DNA from: Polaromonas sp. CG_9.7
GTDB lineage: Bacteria > Pseudomonadota > Gammaproteobacteria > Burkholderiales > Burkholderiaceae_C
Reading direction: 5' to 3'
DNA: 64,000 bases
Assembly (NCBI RefSeq): GCF_015752205.1
Contig: NZ_JADOVG010000007.1
Span: 62,001-126,000, forward strand
The notes beneath the pieces are model-generated. The model saw only the letters and a list, made by a program, of their open reading frames with translations. It was not told the DNA's origin and did no database searches. Positions 44,625 to 56,561 of this stretch are shown one piece after another. Position 1 is the first letter of the stretch, and each line of letters begins with the position of its first letter. A program made the position numbers and the translations under genes.

Positions 44625-45305
44625 GTGACGCCAACCTATCCCAACACTCTGTTTGACCGCATCAATTCAGCACTCCCCCAGACGCAATGCACGCGCTGTG
44701 GCTACATAGATTGCGCGGCCTACGCGCAAGCCATTGTTTCAGACCAAGCGGCCATCAACCAGTGTCCGCCCGGCGGAATCGAAGGAATAAGGCGCCTGTC
44801 AGCCATAACAGCCTTGCCGGTGCTGCCGCTGAATCCCCTGAATGGACTGGAAGGGCCGCGTTCCGTTGCTTTCATCGATGAAGACTGGTGCATCGGTTGC
44901 ACCTTGTGCATCAAGGCCTGTCCAGTGGATGCAATCGTCGGCAGCAACAAAATGATGCATACCGTGATTGAGCCCGTCTGCACGGGATGCGAGTTATGCC
45001 TGCCGGTTTGCCCTGTCGACTGCATCAAGCTGGAAGACGTCACCGGGACCCGCACAGGCTGGAATGCCTGGTCAGAGCCTCAAGCACAAGCCGCACATGC
45101 ACGCCATGAAGTTCATAAGCATAGAAACAATCGGGACAAGCACAAAGTCTCTGAAATTTCTGAAGAAACAGCAGCTACGACGATGAATCCGGCAAGCCAG
45201 CAGTCTGCCCGGACGCAGCCGGCTACCGACGAGGCTGAACGCAAACGCGCAATCATCAAGGCAGCACTGGAACGGTCACGCGCCCAGCGTGTGCCAAAGA
45301 CATGA
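44625..45305 (+). CDS. rsxB: RnfB/RsxB-like iron-sulfur protein without membrane anchor
   Basis: Soluble ferredoxin-like protein, 226 residues, GTG start. Residues 17-48 form the RnfB 4Fe-4S domain (CTRCGYIDCAAYAQAI...QCPPGG). Then come two classical clusters, CIGCTLCIKACPVDAI and CTGCELCLPVCPVDCI. A basic, low-complexity tail of about 80 residues follows. The N-terminal membrane helix of canonical RnfB is missing, and no other Rnf/Rsx genes are nearby. It may serve as a stand-alone electron carrier; partner unknown. Confidence 0.88.
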   Translation: MTPTYPNTLFDRINSALPQTQCTRCGYIDCAAYAQAIVSDQAAINQCPPGGIEGIRRLSAITALPVLPLNPLNGLEGPRSVAFIDEDWCIGCTLCIKACPVDAIVGSNKMMHTVIEPVCTGCELCLPVCPVDCIKLEDVTGTRTGWNAWSEPQAQAAHARHEVHKHRNNRDKHKVSEISEETAATTMNPASQQSARTQPATDEAERKRAIIKAALERSRAQRVPKT

Positions 45306-45540
45306 ACTTTGGGTTGCGCGGAAAATACTTCCAGATTGAATCCTGGCATTGACATCAGTTGGCAACGAAATTCCTGCATACGACACAGTCAACAAACACT
45401 TCGCCCCTTTGGTTCAAAAAAGGCACTGAGAAATGCATGCGTGGCTTGGGACCTTCGACACGGAGTCGACTCTCTGCGGTTAACGCAACAGTCTGACGGA
45501 AAAATTCAACGCGGTGTCGTGACCAAGTCACTTTTCAGCG

Positions 45541-46026
45541 TTAGGTTTGTGCACTGAACGCGTTGATGACTTCTTCCGGAGCCTGGACCATTTCAATCAG
45601 CACGCCCTCGCCAGCGATCGGAAACTCTTCATTCGACTTGGGATGCAGGAAGCAGATGTCAAAACCCGCTGCCCCCTTACGGATGCCGCCCGGCGCAAAG
45701 CGAACGCCCTGCGCCGTGAGCCATTGCACTGCAGCGGGCAGGTCGTCAATCCACAAACCAACATGGTTGAGCGGCGTGGTGTGGACTGCCGGTTTTTTAT
45801 CAATATCCACCGGCTGCATCAGGTCCACCTCAACCTTGAACGGGCCGGTGCCGATGCTGCAGATATCTTCATCGACATTCTCGCGTTCACTGACGAAGTT
45901 ACCGGTGACCTCCAGCCCCAGCATATCGACCCACAACCGGCGAAGCCTGTCCTTGTGAGTGGCGCCAATGGCGATCTGCTGGATGCCCAGCACCTTGAAC
46001 GGGCGCTTGTCAGCCGCCGCCATCAT
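45541..46026 (-). CDS. VOC-family protein, probable methylmalonyl-CoA epimerase
   Basis: 161-residue vicinal-oxygen-chelate protein. [20 protein letters not shown] starts the first repeat, [20 protein letters not shown] the second, and [10 protein letters not shown] holds the conserved glutamate. ATGA overlap with the biotin-carboxylase subunit gene and the nearby mutase suggest it interconverts (S)- and (R)-methylmalonyl-CoA. One caution: the usual first metal-ligand His of epimerases is Gln here (IQQIAIG); Gln can serve in glyoxalases, so function is likely but not certain. Confidence 0.75.
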   Translation of the reverse strand: MMAAADKRPFKVLGIQQIAIGATHKDRLRRLWVDMLGLEVTGNFVSERENVDEDICSIGTGPFKVEVDLMQPVDIDKKPAVHTTPLNHVGLWIDDLPAAVQWLTAQGVRFAPGGIRKGAAGFDICFLHPKSNEEFPIAGEGVLIEMVQAPEEVINAFSAQT

Positions 46027-48071
46027 ACAAACTCCACAATCGGCTGGTCCACGCTCAGCGACTCGCCCCTGGATGCCAGTACCTTGCCAACCACCCCGTC
46101 TGCCATGGCGAACAGCACGTTTTCCATCTTCATGGCCTCGATCACGGCCACGCGCTCGCCGGCCTGCACCTTTTGACCGACTTGCACCGACACCTCAGCC
46201 AACAAGCCAGGCATGGGCGAAAGCACAAAGCGACTCATGTCCGGCGGTGCCTTGAAAGGCATCAGCGCATGAAACCCGGCGGCACGCGGCGACAAGACCA
46301 TGGCATCGAGCCGGGTGCCGTTGTGAATGATGCGTATCGCCAGTGGATTCTTGCCCACGCCACGTTCGACCTGCGCGGCAAACGGCTGCCCATTGACAGT
46401 GCCGCGAATGCGCGCACCGCCCAGATGCCAGCCGCTACATATTTCATAGCGCTTATCACCCGTCTGTACTGCGCTGGAGCCTGAAACGGCTTGATAATCC
46501 CGCACCACTGCAGGTTGCGCGGTGTTTTCACCGCTGTCGCCCAGGCCAATCACCACATACTCTTCGCCCACCGTGACGCCATGGCCCGGCAACTGGCCGC
46601 TGATGCCAGCAGCCCTCGCCAGGATGCGGCGATTCACATACGCAGCCAATGCCACCAAAAAGTCGGCATCTTCATGCGGCACGTCTTCGGCACGGAAACC
46701 GTTGGCGTAGTTTTCGGCAATGAAACCGGTGTTGAAGTCGCCGGCCACAAACTTCGGATGCGCAAGCAAGGCCGCCTGGAATGGAATGTTGCTGCTGACG
46801 CCGCGAATCACAAAGCTGTTCAGCGCCTCGCGCATCTTCGCAATGGCGTCATTGCGGTCAGTGCCGTGCACGATCAGCTTGGCAATCATCGAGTCATAGA
46901 ACATCGGAATCTCGCCGCCGTCCTGCACGCCGGTATCGACCCGCACGCCGTGTAGGTGTTCGATGTCCGATGCAAACATCGTTTCCTTGGGTGGCTGAAA
47001 GCGCACCAGCCGGCCCGTGGAGGGCAAAAATCCCCGGAAAGGGTCTTCGGCATTGATGCGGCATTCAATCGCCCAGCCGTCGCGCTTGACCTGATCTTGC
47101 GTGAGCGGCAACGCTTCGCCAGCCGCCACGCGAATCATCAATTCCACCAGGTCCAGGCCGGTGATGCATTCAGTGACCGGATGCTCGACCTGCAAGCGAG
47201 TGTTCATTTCCAGGAAATAAAAGCTCTGGTCCTTGCCAACGACAAACTCGACCGTGCCGGCCGACTGGTAGTTCACGGCCTTGGCCAGTTGCACCGCCTG
47301 CTCGCCCATCGCCTTGCGCGTCTCGTCGCTGATGAAGGGCGATGGCGCTTCTTCGATCACCTTCTGGTGACGGCGCTGGATCGAGCACTCGCGTTCATTC
47401 AGGTAGATTACATTGCCATGGCTGTCGCCGATCAACTGGATTTCGATATGGCGCGGTTCCTCGACAAACTTCTCGATAAACACCCGGTCGTCGCCAAAGC
47501 TGTTACGCGCTTCGTTGCGGCAACTGGTGTAGCCCTCGAACGCTTCCTTGTCGTTGAAGGCGACACGCAAACCCTTGCCACCGCCGCCAGCGCTGGCCTT
47601 GATCATCACCGGGTAGCCGATACTCTGCGCAATTTCCACCGCTTTTTCAGCCGTTTCAATCGCGTCGTTGACGCCCGGAATGCAGTTCACGCCCGCAGCC
47701 CCTGCCAGCTTCTTGGATTCGATCTTGTCACCCATGGCGGCAATCGAATAATGCTTGGGGCCGATGAAAACAATGCCTTCTTCCTCCACCCGCTTGGCAA
47801 AGCCCGCATTTTCACTGAGGAAACCGTAGCCGGGATGCACCGCTTCGGCGCCAGTCTGCTTGCAGGCGGCAATGATTTTTTCGGCTTGCAGGTAGCTGTC
47901 ACGGCTTGGCGCGGGCCCGATGTTGACGGCTTCATCGGCCAGTTCGACATGGCGGGCATCCTTGTCGGCGTCTGAATACACCGCCACCGTCTTGATTCCC
48001 ATCTTGCGGGCGGTAAGAATAACCCGGCAGGCAATTTCGCCCCGGTTGGCGATCAGAATTTTGGTAAACAT
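46023..48071 (-). CDS. pccA: Propionyl/acetyl-CoA carboxylase, biotin carboxylase-biotin carrier subunit
   Basis: 682-residue alpha subunit. Biotin carboxylase part: [70 protein letters not shown] and [17 protein letters not shown] linker and then a C-terminal biotinyl domain with [14 protein letters not shown], the lysine being about residue 648. The start at ATG 48071 fits KILIANRG alignment; the frame to 48122 is too long. Next to carboxyltransferase and mutase genes, so propionyl-CoA is the likely substrate. Contains a 17-bp repeat copy at 46434-46450. Confidence 0.92.
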   Translation of the reverse strand: MFTKILIANRGEIACRVILTARKMGIKTVAVYSDADKDARHVELADEAVNIGPAPSRDSYLQAEKIIAACKQTGAEAVHPGYGFLSENAGFAKRVEEEGIVFIGPKHYSIAAMGDKIESKKLAGAAGVNCIPGVNDAIETAEKAVEIAQSIGYPVMIKASAGGGGKGLRVAFNDKEAFEGYTSCRNEARNSFGDDRVFIEKFVEEPRHIEIQLIGDSHGNVIYLNERECSIQRRHQKVIEEAPSPFISDETRKAMGEQAVQLAKAVNYQSAGTVEFVVGKDQSFYFLEMNTRLQVEHPVTECITGLDLVELMIRVAAGEALPLTQDQVKRDGWAIECRINAEDPFRGFLPSTGRLVRFQPPKETMFASDIEHLHGVRVDTGVQDGGEIPMFYDSMIAKLIVHGTDRNDAIAKMREALNSFVIRGVSSNIPFQAALLAHPKFVAGDFNTGFIAENYANGFRAEDVPHEDADFLVALAAYVNRRILARAAGISGQLPGHGVTVGEEYVVIGLGDSGENTAQPAVVRDYQAVSGSSAVQTGDKRYEICSGWHLGGARIRGTVNGQPFAAQVERGVGKNPLAIRIIHNGTRLDAMVLSPRAAGFHALMPFKAPPDMSRFVLSPMPGLLAEVSVQVGQKVQAGERVAVIEAMKMENVLFAMADGVVGKVLASRGESLSVDQPIVEFV
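46434..46450. repeat. 17-bp palindromic repeat, copy 6 (inside pccA)
   Basis: GCTAC, spacer ATATTTC, ATAGC; exact match to the consensus. Read through as KRYEICSGW in the linker region between the carboxylase and biotinyl domains. Confidence 0.65.
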
Positions 48072-48091
48072 CGTATTTTTTCCTCGGGCGC

Positions 48092-49624
48092 TTAGAGTGG
48101 AATATTGCCGTGCTTGCGCCACGGATTTTCAAGCTTCTTGTCCTTGAGCATCACCAGCGAGCGGCAGATGCGCTTGCGGGTTTCGTGCGGCAGGATCACG
48201 TCGTCGATGAAGCCGCGCGCGCCGGCGACAAACGGATTGGCAAACCGTGCCTTGTATTCGGCTTCCTTGGCGGCGAGCTTGACCGGGTCGCCCTTGTCTT
48301 CGCGAAAGATGATCTCGACCGCGCCCTTGGCGCCCATGACGGCAATTTCGGCATTCGGCCAGGCAAAGTTCACGTCGCCGCGCAGGTGCTTGGAACTCAT
48401 CACGTCATATGCGCCGCCGTAGGCCTTGCGGGTGATGACGGTGATTTTTGGCACCGTGCATTCGGCATAGGCATACAGCAGCTTGGCGCCATGCTTGATG
48501 ATGCCGCCGTATTCCTGCGAGGTGCCGGGCATGAAGCCGGGCACATCGACAAAGGTAATGACCGGAATGTTGAAGGCATCGCAAAACCGCACAAAGCGTG
48601 CCGCCTTGATGGAGCTTTTGATGTCAAGGCAGCCGGCCAGCACCAAAGGCTGATTGGCGACAATGCCGACCGACTGTCCTTCCATGCGGGCAAAACCGAT
48701 GATGATGTTCTTCGCGTACTCGGGCTGGATCTCGAAAAAGTCGCCATCGTCGACCGTCTTGGTGATGAGTTCCTTCATGTCGTACGCCTTGTTGGCGCTC
48801 AAGGGCACCAGCGTGTCCAGGCTCATGTCCATGCGGTTGGCCGGGTCGGCGCTGGGGCGCGTCGGCGCTTTTTCGCGGTTGTTCAGCGGCAGGTAGTTGT
48901 ACAGGCGGCGCAGCATGATGAGCGCTTCGACATCGTTCTCGAACGCCAGGTCGGCCACGCCACTCCGGGTGGTGTGGGTGATGGCGCCGCCCAGTTCTTC
49001 GGCTGTTACTTCCTCATGCGTCACGGTCTTGACCACTTCGGGGCCGGTGACAAACATGTAGGACGAGTCCTTGACCATGAAAATGAAGTCGGTCATGGCC
49101 GGTGAATAGACCGCGCCGCCTGCTGAAGGCCCCATGATCATGCTGATCTGCGGAATCACGCCGCTGGCCATGACGTTGCGCTGGAACACGTCGGCATAAC
49201 CGCCCAGCGACGCCACGCCTTCCTGAATGCGCGCCCCGCCCGAATCGTTCAGGCCGATCACCGGCGCGCCGACCTTCATCGCCTGGTCCATCACCTTGCA
49301 GATTTTTTCGGCATGGGCTTCGCTCAGGGCGCCGCCAAACACGGTGAAATCCTGGCTGAAGACAAACACCAGCCTGCCATTGATCATGCCGTAGCCAGTG
49401 ACCACGCCGTCACCCGGAATCTTGTTGTCCTGCATGCCGAAGTCGCTGCAGCGGTGTTCGACAAACATGTCCCATTCCTCGAATGTGCCTTCGTCCAGCA
49501 ATACGTCCAGACGCTCGCGCGCCGTCAGCTTGCCTTTTCCATGCTGCGCATCAATGCGCTTTTGGCCCCCGCCCAAGCGGGCCGCCGCGCGCTTTTTTTC
49601 CAATTGCTCAAGAATTTCCTGCAT
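48092..49624 (-). CDS. pccB: Propionyl-CoA carboxylase, carboxyltransferase subunit
   Basis: Transfers CO2 from carboxybiotin to propionyl-CoA, 510 residues. Crotonase-fold halves show [68 protein letters not shown] and the C-terminal [29 protein letters not shown] (in parts). Twenty bases upstream of pccA. PCC-type by similarity to propionyl-CoA carboxylases and by context. Confidence 0.94.
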   Translation of the reverse strand: MQEILEQLEKKRAAARLGGGQKRIDAQHGKGKLTARERLDVLLDEGTFEEWDMFVEHRCSDFGMQDNKIPGDGVVTGYGMINGRLVFVFSQDFTVFGGALSEAHAEKICKVMDQAMKVGAPVIGLNDSGGARIQEGVASLGGYADVFQRNVMASGVIPQISMIMGPSAGGAVYSPAMTDFIFMVKDSSYMFVTGPEVVKTVTHEEVTAEELGGAITHTTRSGVADLAFENDVEALIMLRRLYNYLPLNNREKAPTRPSADPANRMDMSLDTLVPLSANKAYDMKELITKTVDDGDFFEIQPEYAKNIIIGFARMEGQSVGIVANQPLVLAGCLDIKSSIKAARFVRFCDAFNIPVITFVDVPGFMPGTSQEYGGIIKHGAKLLYAYAECTVPKITVITRKAYGGAYDVMSSKHLRGDVNFAWPNAEIAVMGAKGAVEIIFREDKGDPVKLAAKEAEYKARFANPFVAGARGFIDDVILPHETRKRICRSLVMLKDKKLENPWRKHGNIPL

Positions 49625-49653
49625 ACATCGCTTTCTTTTGATTCTGACTCTAT

Positions 49654-49670
49654 GCTACTTATTTAATAGC
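49654..49670. repeat. 17-bp palindromic repeat, copy 7
   Basis: GCTAC, spacer TTATTTA, ATAGC; exact match. Occupies most of the 49-base gap between meaB and pccB, ending four bases before the meaB stop codon. Confidence 0.65.
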
Positions 49671-49673
49671 TGG

Positions 49674-50692
49674 TTATGCCCGCTGCATGTGCGCAAAGAG
49701 CAGATTTCGTGCTGCAGTCGAGGCAGGAAGCTGGCCATTGTCCACTTGTTCCAGCAGGGACGGCAACAGGGCGCTGACCGCCGGGTCCTGGCGAAATGCC
49801 AGTTTCAGGCCGGCATCGATGCGTTCCCACATCCAGCTCAGCGCCTGATGCTGGCGCCGGCTGGCCAGCTTGCCGTTTGCCGTCTGCAAACCTCTGAACT
49901 CCATCACCGCCGCCCAGAATGCATCGACGCCCTTGTTGTGCAGAGCGCTGAGCTGCAGAACTTGCGCATGCCACTGCTTGTCAAAGTCAGCCGCCTGCGC
50001 AGCGCCCATGGCGTTGTTGACCAGGCCAAACAGGCGCATGGCCGACTTGATCTGGGCCTCAGCGCGCATTGCGGCGATAGCGTCAATGTCGGCCTTGTTG
50101 ATGATGACCAGATCGGCCAGTTCCATCACGCCCTTCTTGATCGCCTGCAAATCATCGCCCGCGTTGGGCAGTTGCATGACCACGAACATGTCGGTCATGT
50201 TGGCCACGGCCGTTTCGGACTGGCCGACGCCGACGGTTTCGACAATCACCACGTCGTAGCCGGCCGCTTCGCAAACCAGCATGGCTTCGCGGGTTTTCTC
50301 TGCCACACCGCCCAGGGTGCAACTCGAAGGACTGGGCCGGATATAGGCTGATTCGTGAACCGAGAGCATTTCCATGCGCGTCTTGTCGCCCAGAATGGAG
50401 CCGCCCGACACGCTCGATGAGGGGTCAATGGTCAGCACCGCCACCCGGTGGCCCTGCTTGATCAGGTACAGGCCCAGCACTTCAATGAAGGTGGATTTTC
50501 CGACACCCGGCACGCCGCTGATGCCAAGGCGAAACGCCTTGCCGGTGTGCGGCAGCAGCGTGGTGAGCAACTCGTCGCCCTGCGTGCGGTGGTCGGCGCG
50601 GGTCGATTCGAGCAGGGTGATGGATTTGGCAATGGCGCGGCGCTGTTGAACCGCGTTGCCGTGCAGCACGCCTTCCAGCAATTCGCCCTCGA

Positions 50693-50696
<4 letters not shown>
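49674..50696 (-). CDS. meaB: Methylmalonyl-CoA mutase-associated GTPase
   Basis: G3E P-loop GTPase (MeaB/ArgK) that guards the mutase from loading damaged cofactor. G1 motif [20 protein letters not shown], Walker B-type [43 protein letters not shown] and base-recognition [10 protein letters not shown]. 340 residues. It overlaps mutB by four bases, the conserved pairing. Confidence 0.95.
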
Positions 50697-52849
<2,153 letters not shown>

Positions 52850-53001
52850 GGCGGGTCGGCATTCTTGGTTGAGCCTGCGAAGCTCCCATGTTTCAACAGG
52901 AAAGCCCCAAGGCAAGCAGATAACAATGGCGGAATTTTACATTATTTATAATTATTGATTCAAAATACTTCAACGAACTTTGCCTTAGACTACGGATCCT
53001 T
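52850..53001. promoter_or_regulatory. Divergent promoter region between mutase gene and GntR regulator
   Basis: 152 bases; the part next to the regulator (about 52925-52980) is strongly AT-rich (ACATTATTTATAATTATTG), as expected for back-to-back promoters and a GntR operator. No exact operator palindrome could be fixed by eye. Confidence 0.5.
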
Positions 53002-53637
53002 ATGGCCGAAACCTCTCTTTCTCCCCGAGCGCTTTACGTAGAAGTTGCCGAGCTTTTGCGTCAGCGCATTTTTGAACGAGAACTCGCCCCCGGTAGCTGG
53101 ATTGACGAACTCAAGCTTGCCGAAGAATACGGCATCAGCCGCACGCCCTTGCGCGAAGCTTTGAAAGTGCTGGCCACCGAAGGTCTGGTGACCATGAAGG
53201 TGCGACGCGGAGCCTATGTCACCGAAGTTTCGGACAGCGACCTTGTCGATGTCTACCACCTGCTGGCCTTGCTGGAAAGCGACGCCGCCGAAGTGGTGGC
53301 GACCAAGGCCACCGATGTGCAGATCAGGGAACTTCAAGTTTTGCACAACGAACTGGAAAAAGCAGTCAAAAACCGGGAACGGTTTTTTGAAATCAATGAA
53401 ACTTTTCACATGCGGCTTCTGGAAATTGCCAATAACCGCTGGCGCGACCAGATGGTGGCCGACCTGCGCAAGGTAATGAAACTGAACCGGCACAATTCAC
53501 TCTTGAAAAGCGGCCGTATCGAGGAATCGCTGCTCGAACATCGCGCCATCATGGCGGCGCTGGTGGCGCGTGATGCTGCTGAAACCGCGCAACGCATGCG
53601 CGCGCATTTCAAAAGCGGGTTGAACGCCGCAGCCTGA
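53002..53637 (+). CDS. GntR family (FCD/FadR subfamily) transcriptional regulator
   Basis: 211 residues. Winged-helix DNA-binding domain at 5-75 (YVEVAELLRQRIFERELAPGSWI, LAEEYGISRTPLREALKVLATEGLV) and an FCD ligand domain with His residues in ETFHMRLLEIANN and LLEHRAIMAALVARDAAET. Divergently placed from the methylmalonyl-CoA operon, which makes it the natural candidate regulator of propionyl-CoA metabolism; ligand not known. Confidence 0.9.
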   Translation: MAETSLSPRALYVEVAELLRQRIFERELAPGSWIDELKLAEEYGISRTPLREALKVLATEGLVTMKVRRGAYVTEVSDSDLVDVYHLLALLESDAAEVVATKATDVQIRELQVLHNELEKAVKNRERFFEINETFHMRLLEIANNRWRDQMVADLRKVMKLNRHNSLLKSGRIEESLLEHRAIMAALVARDAAETAQRMRAHFKSGLNAAA

Positions 53638-53640
53638 AAT

Positions 53641-55236
53641 TCAGCCCGTGCTGCCGTTGCGCGGGGGCAGCGGCGTCACTTCCCATTGCTTGATGGTCTT
53701 GCCCTTTGCATCAACACTTTCCAGCCGCACCATGAAGCCCCACAAGCGCCCGACATGCTTGAGGACTTCTTTGACTTCTTCATTCAGCGGCCGGCTGTTG
53801 TGCTGGGTATGCCGCAGGGTCAGCGAACGGTCACCACGCACATCCACATTCCAGACCTGGATGTTGGGTTCTTGATGGCTTAAGTCGTACTGACGGGCCA
53901 GCGCCTCGCGCACATGCCGGTAGCCGCTGTCATCATGAATGGCCGACACTTTGAGTGCCAGTTCCTTGGAGTCATCAAGGATGGAGAACAGGCGAAACTC
54001 GCGGATCAGGCGTGGCGAAAGGTACTGCCCGACAAAACTCTCATCCCGAAAATTACGCATGGCATGGTCAAGTGCCTCGTGCCAGTCTGTACCTGCCATG
54101 TCAGGGAACCAATGGCGGTCCTCGTCGGTCGGGTGCTCGCAGATGCGGCGAATGTCGGTGAACATGGCAAAGCCCAGCGCGTAAGGATTGATTCCTTGAA
54201 AGCCGGGATGCGTCAGCGGTGGCTGGAAAATGACGTTGGTGTGCGAGCGGAGGCTCTCGATCATGAATCCGTCGCTCAGCAGGCCCTCGTCATACATTGC
54301 GTTGAGCAGCGTGTAATGCCAAAAAGTTGCCCAACCTTCGTTCATGACTTGGGTTTGCCGCTGCGGATAAAAATATTGGGCAATTTTTCGCACAATACGA
54401 ACGATTTCTCGCTGCCAGGGCTCCAGCAGAGGCGCATTTTTCTCAATGAAATACAGCAGGTTTTCCTGGGGATCGGCGGGAAAGCGCGAAGTGGCTTTTT
54501 CAACCTGCTTTTCAGCCGCCCTGGGCAAGGTGCGCCACAAGTCATTGACCTGCTGCTGCAGGTAGTATTCGCGTTCATTGCGCCGCGACTCTTCCTCTGC
54601 CAGCGAGAGTTTTTGTGACCGCTGGTAGCGGTCCACGCCGTAGCTCATCAGGGCATGGCAGCTGTCGAGCAGTTCTTCGACATCGTCAAGCCCGTGCTTT
54701 TCCTCGCACTCGGCGATATAAGCCTTGGCATACACCAGGTAATCGATGATGGAAGTCGCATCGGTCCACATTCTGAAAAGGTAGTTGCCCTTGAAAAAGG
54801 AATTGTGCCCATAGCAGGCATGGGCCATGACCAGGGCCTGCATCGGCAGCGTGTTTTCCTCCATCAGGTAGGCAATGCAGGGGTTGGAATTGATGACGAC
54901 CTCATAGGCCAGTCCCATGTGCCCGCGGCGGTAGCTTTTCTCGCTGGCGATGTATTGCTTGCCAAACGACCAGTGCCGGTAGTTCACAGGCATGCCCACA
55001 GACGCATAGGTGTCGATCATCTGGTTGGCAGTGATCACCTCCAGTTGCACAGGGTAAGTGTCCAGCCTGAAGCGCCTGGCCATGCGCTCGATTTCGCCAT
55101 GGTAGGTTTCGATCAGCTCAAACGTCCAGTCCGACGGACTTGGCAGTATGTCATGCCGCTCTGCTAGGCGCTGGAATGGCGCTGCAGGTTCGCCATGAAC
55201 TTTCGCAGCACCGGTAGAAGGCGGGGTTGCGCTCAT
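53641..55236 (-). CDS. spoVR: SpoVR family protein (YcgB-like)
   Basis: 531-residue protein of the SpoVR/YcgB family. Blocks are WTFELIETYHGEIERMARRF, YPVQLEVITANQMIDTYASVGMPVNYRHWSFGKQYI (in parts), EEKHGLDDVEELLDSCHALM, QTQVMNEGWATFWHYTLLN and PYALGFAMFTDIRRICE. Molecular function is unsettled; with PrkA and YeaH it belongs to a stationary-phase and nutrient-stress module. ATG 55236 overlaps the yeaH stop as ATGA; the frame to 55437 is inside yeaH. Confidence 0.93.
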   Translation of the reverse strand: MSATPPSTGAAKVHGEPAAPFQRLAERHDILPSPSDWTFELIETYHGEIERMARRFRLDTYPVQLEVITANQMIDTYASVGMPVNYRHWSFGKQYIASEKSYRRGHMGLAYEVVINSNPCIAYLMEENTLPMQALVMAHACYGHNSFFKGNYLFRMWTDATSIIDYLVYAKAYIAECEEKHGLDDVEELLDSCHALMSYGVDRYQRSQKLSLAEEESRRNEREYYLQQQVNDLWRTLPRAAEKQVEKATSRFPADPQENLLYFIEKNAPLLEPWQREIVRIVRKIAQYFYPQRQTQVMNEGWATFWHYTLLNAMYDEGLLSDGFMIESLRSHTNVIFQPPLTHPGFQGINPYALGFAMFTDIRRICEHPTDEDRHWFPDMAGTDWHEALDHAMRNFRDESFVGQYLSPRLIREFRLFSILDDSKELALKVSAIHDDSGYRHVREALARQYDLSHQEPNIQVWNVDVRGDRSLTLRHTQHNSRPLNEEVKEVLKHVGRLWGFMVRLESVDAKGKTIKQWEVTPLPPRNGSTG

Positions 55237-56504
55237 GCAGCACTTCCTTTCTTGAACAGTTCTCGAAACACCGGGTAGATGCCAGAGGCATCGGTGACTT
55301 TTTGCATGGCGAAATGCGGCTGGCTTTTGCACACCAGGGCGTATTCTTCCCACAGGGTCTGGCTTTCCTCCGCCACTTGCAGATAGGCAAAGTAACGCGA
55401 AACCGGCAACAGCTTTTCCACAAGCAGTGCGCGGCATTTGGATGAATCCTGAAGCCAGTTGTCGCCGTCAGATGCCTGGGCACCGTAAATACTCCATTCA
55501 CTGGGGGAATAGCGTTGCTGGATGATCTGGTGCATCAGCGTCAAGGCGCTGGACGCCACCGTGCCCCCGCTTTCGGTCGAGTGAAAGAATTCATCCTCAG
55601 ACACCTCTGCTGCCTGTGTGTGGTGGCGGATGAACACAACGTCCGTCTTGTCGTAATGGCGCCTCAAGAACAGATACAGCAAGATGAAAAACCGCTTGGC
55701 CATGTCCTTTCGCGTTTCATTCATTGAGCCAGACACATCCATCAAACAGAACATGACAGCGCGCGACGCCGGTAGCGGGGTGCTGACACGGTTGCGATAC
55801 CGCAGGTCAAACGGGTCCAGAAATGGAATTTGCTGAAGACGAAGCTTCAATGTGTCAATTTCACCTTTCAACGCGAGTATTTCGCCGGCGGGAGAACGTG
55901 AGTCCAGCAACAGCACTTCCAACGCCAGTTCCAGCCGATCCAACTGGCGCCGCACATCGCCACCCATGGCAATCCGGCGGCTCAGTGCCTTGCGCATAGA
56001 GCGCACCACATGCAGGTTGGTCGGCGTGCCTTCTGAAACAAAGCCGGCCCGGTGGGATTTCCATTCAGGCACATCGGGCAACAACTGGGTACGCAGCAGC
56101 CGCGGCAGGGCCAGGTCGTCAAAAAAGTACTGCATGAACTCTTCGCGGGTGATACGGAATTCAAAATCGTCCTGGCTGCTTCCATCCTGGCCTGCACCTG
56201 AACCGTTTCCCGCACCGCCCCCACCCGGTGGACGTCCGATCTGGTCGCCACGCACATACTCCCGATTCCCGGGATATACACGCTCCTGACTTCCCCCTGC
56301 ACCATGCCCAAACACAGGCTCGGAGACATCGCGCCGCGGCAGGGTAATGTTTTCGCCTTGCTCGATGTCATGAATGCTGCGGCCCGACACCGCCTGCCGC
56401 ACCGCTTCGCGGATCTGACTTCTGTAGCGACGCAGGAAACGTTCCCGGTTGCCTATGGATTTGTTCTTGCCCGACAAGCGTCTGTCGATAACCTGCTGGA
56501 GCAT
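55233..56504 (-). CDS. yeaH: YeaH/YhbH family (DUF444) VWA-like protein
   Basis: 423 residues. N-terminal basic region (IDRRLSGKNKSIGNRERFLRRY), a Gly-rich stretch (GRPPGGGGAGNGSGAGQDGSS) and a C-terminal von Willebrand A-like domain with the MIDAS-type MFCLMDVSGSMNETRKDMAKR. Usual partner of PrkA kinase, probably a scaffold or substrate. ATG 56504 removes ten unconserved residues from the longest frame. 57 bases after prkA. Confidence 0.93.
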   Translation of the reverse strand: MLQQVIDRRLSGKNKSIGNRERFLRRYRSQIREAVRQAVSGRSIHDIEQGENITLPRRDVSEPVFGHGAGGSQERVYPGNREYVRGDQIGRPPGGGGAGNGSGAGQDGSSQDDFEFRITREEFMQYFFDDLALPRLLRTQLLPDVPEWKSHRAGFVSEGTPTNLHVVRSMRKALSRRIAMGGDVRRQLDRLELALEVLLLDSRSPAGEILALKGEIDTLKLRLQQIPFLDPFDLRYRNRVSTPLPASRAVMFCLMDVSGSMNETRKDMAKRFFILLYLFLRRHYDKTDVVFIRHHTQAAEVSEDEFFHSTESGGTVASSALTLMHQIIQQRYSPSEWSIYGAQASDGDNWLQDSSKCRALLVEKLLPVSRYFAYLQVAEESQTLWEEYALVCKSQPHFAMQKVTDASGIYPVFRELFKKGSAA

Positions 56505-56561
56505 GGATTTCTCCGGTTGTGAATGGACAGCCAATCAGTCTGCAGCGAAACGCGCAGGTTG

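Noticed and set aside
46956..47975. 339-residue plus-strand frame opposite pccA
   Set aside because: Shadow frame; pccA has unequivocal biotin-carboxylase motifs.
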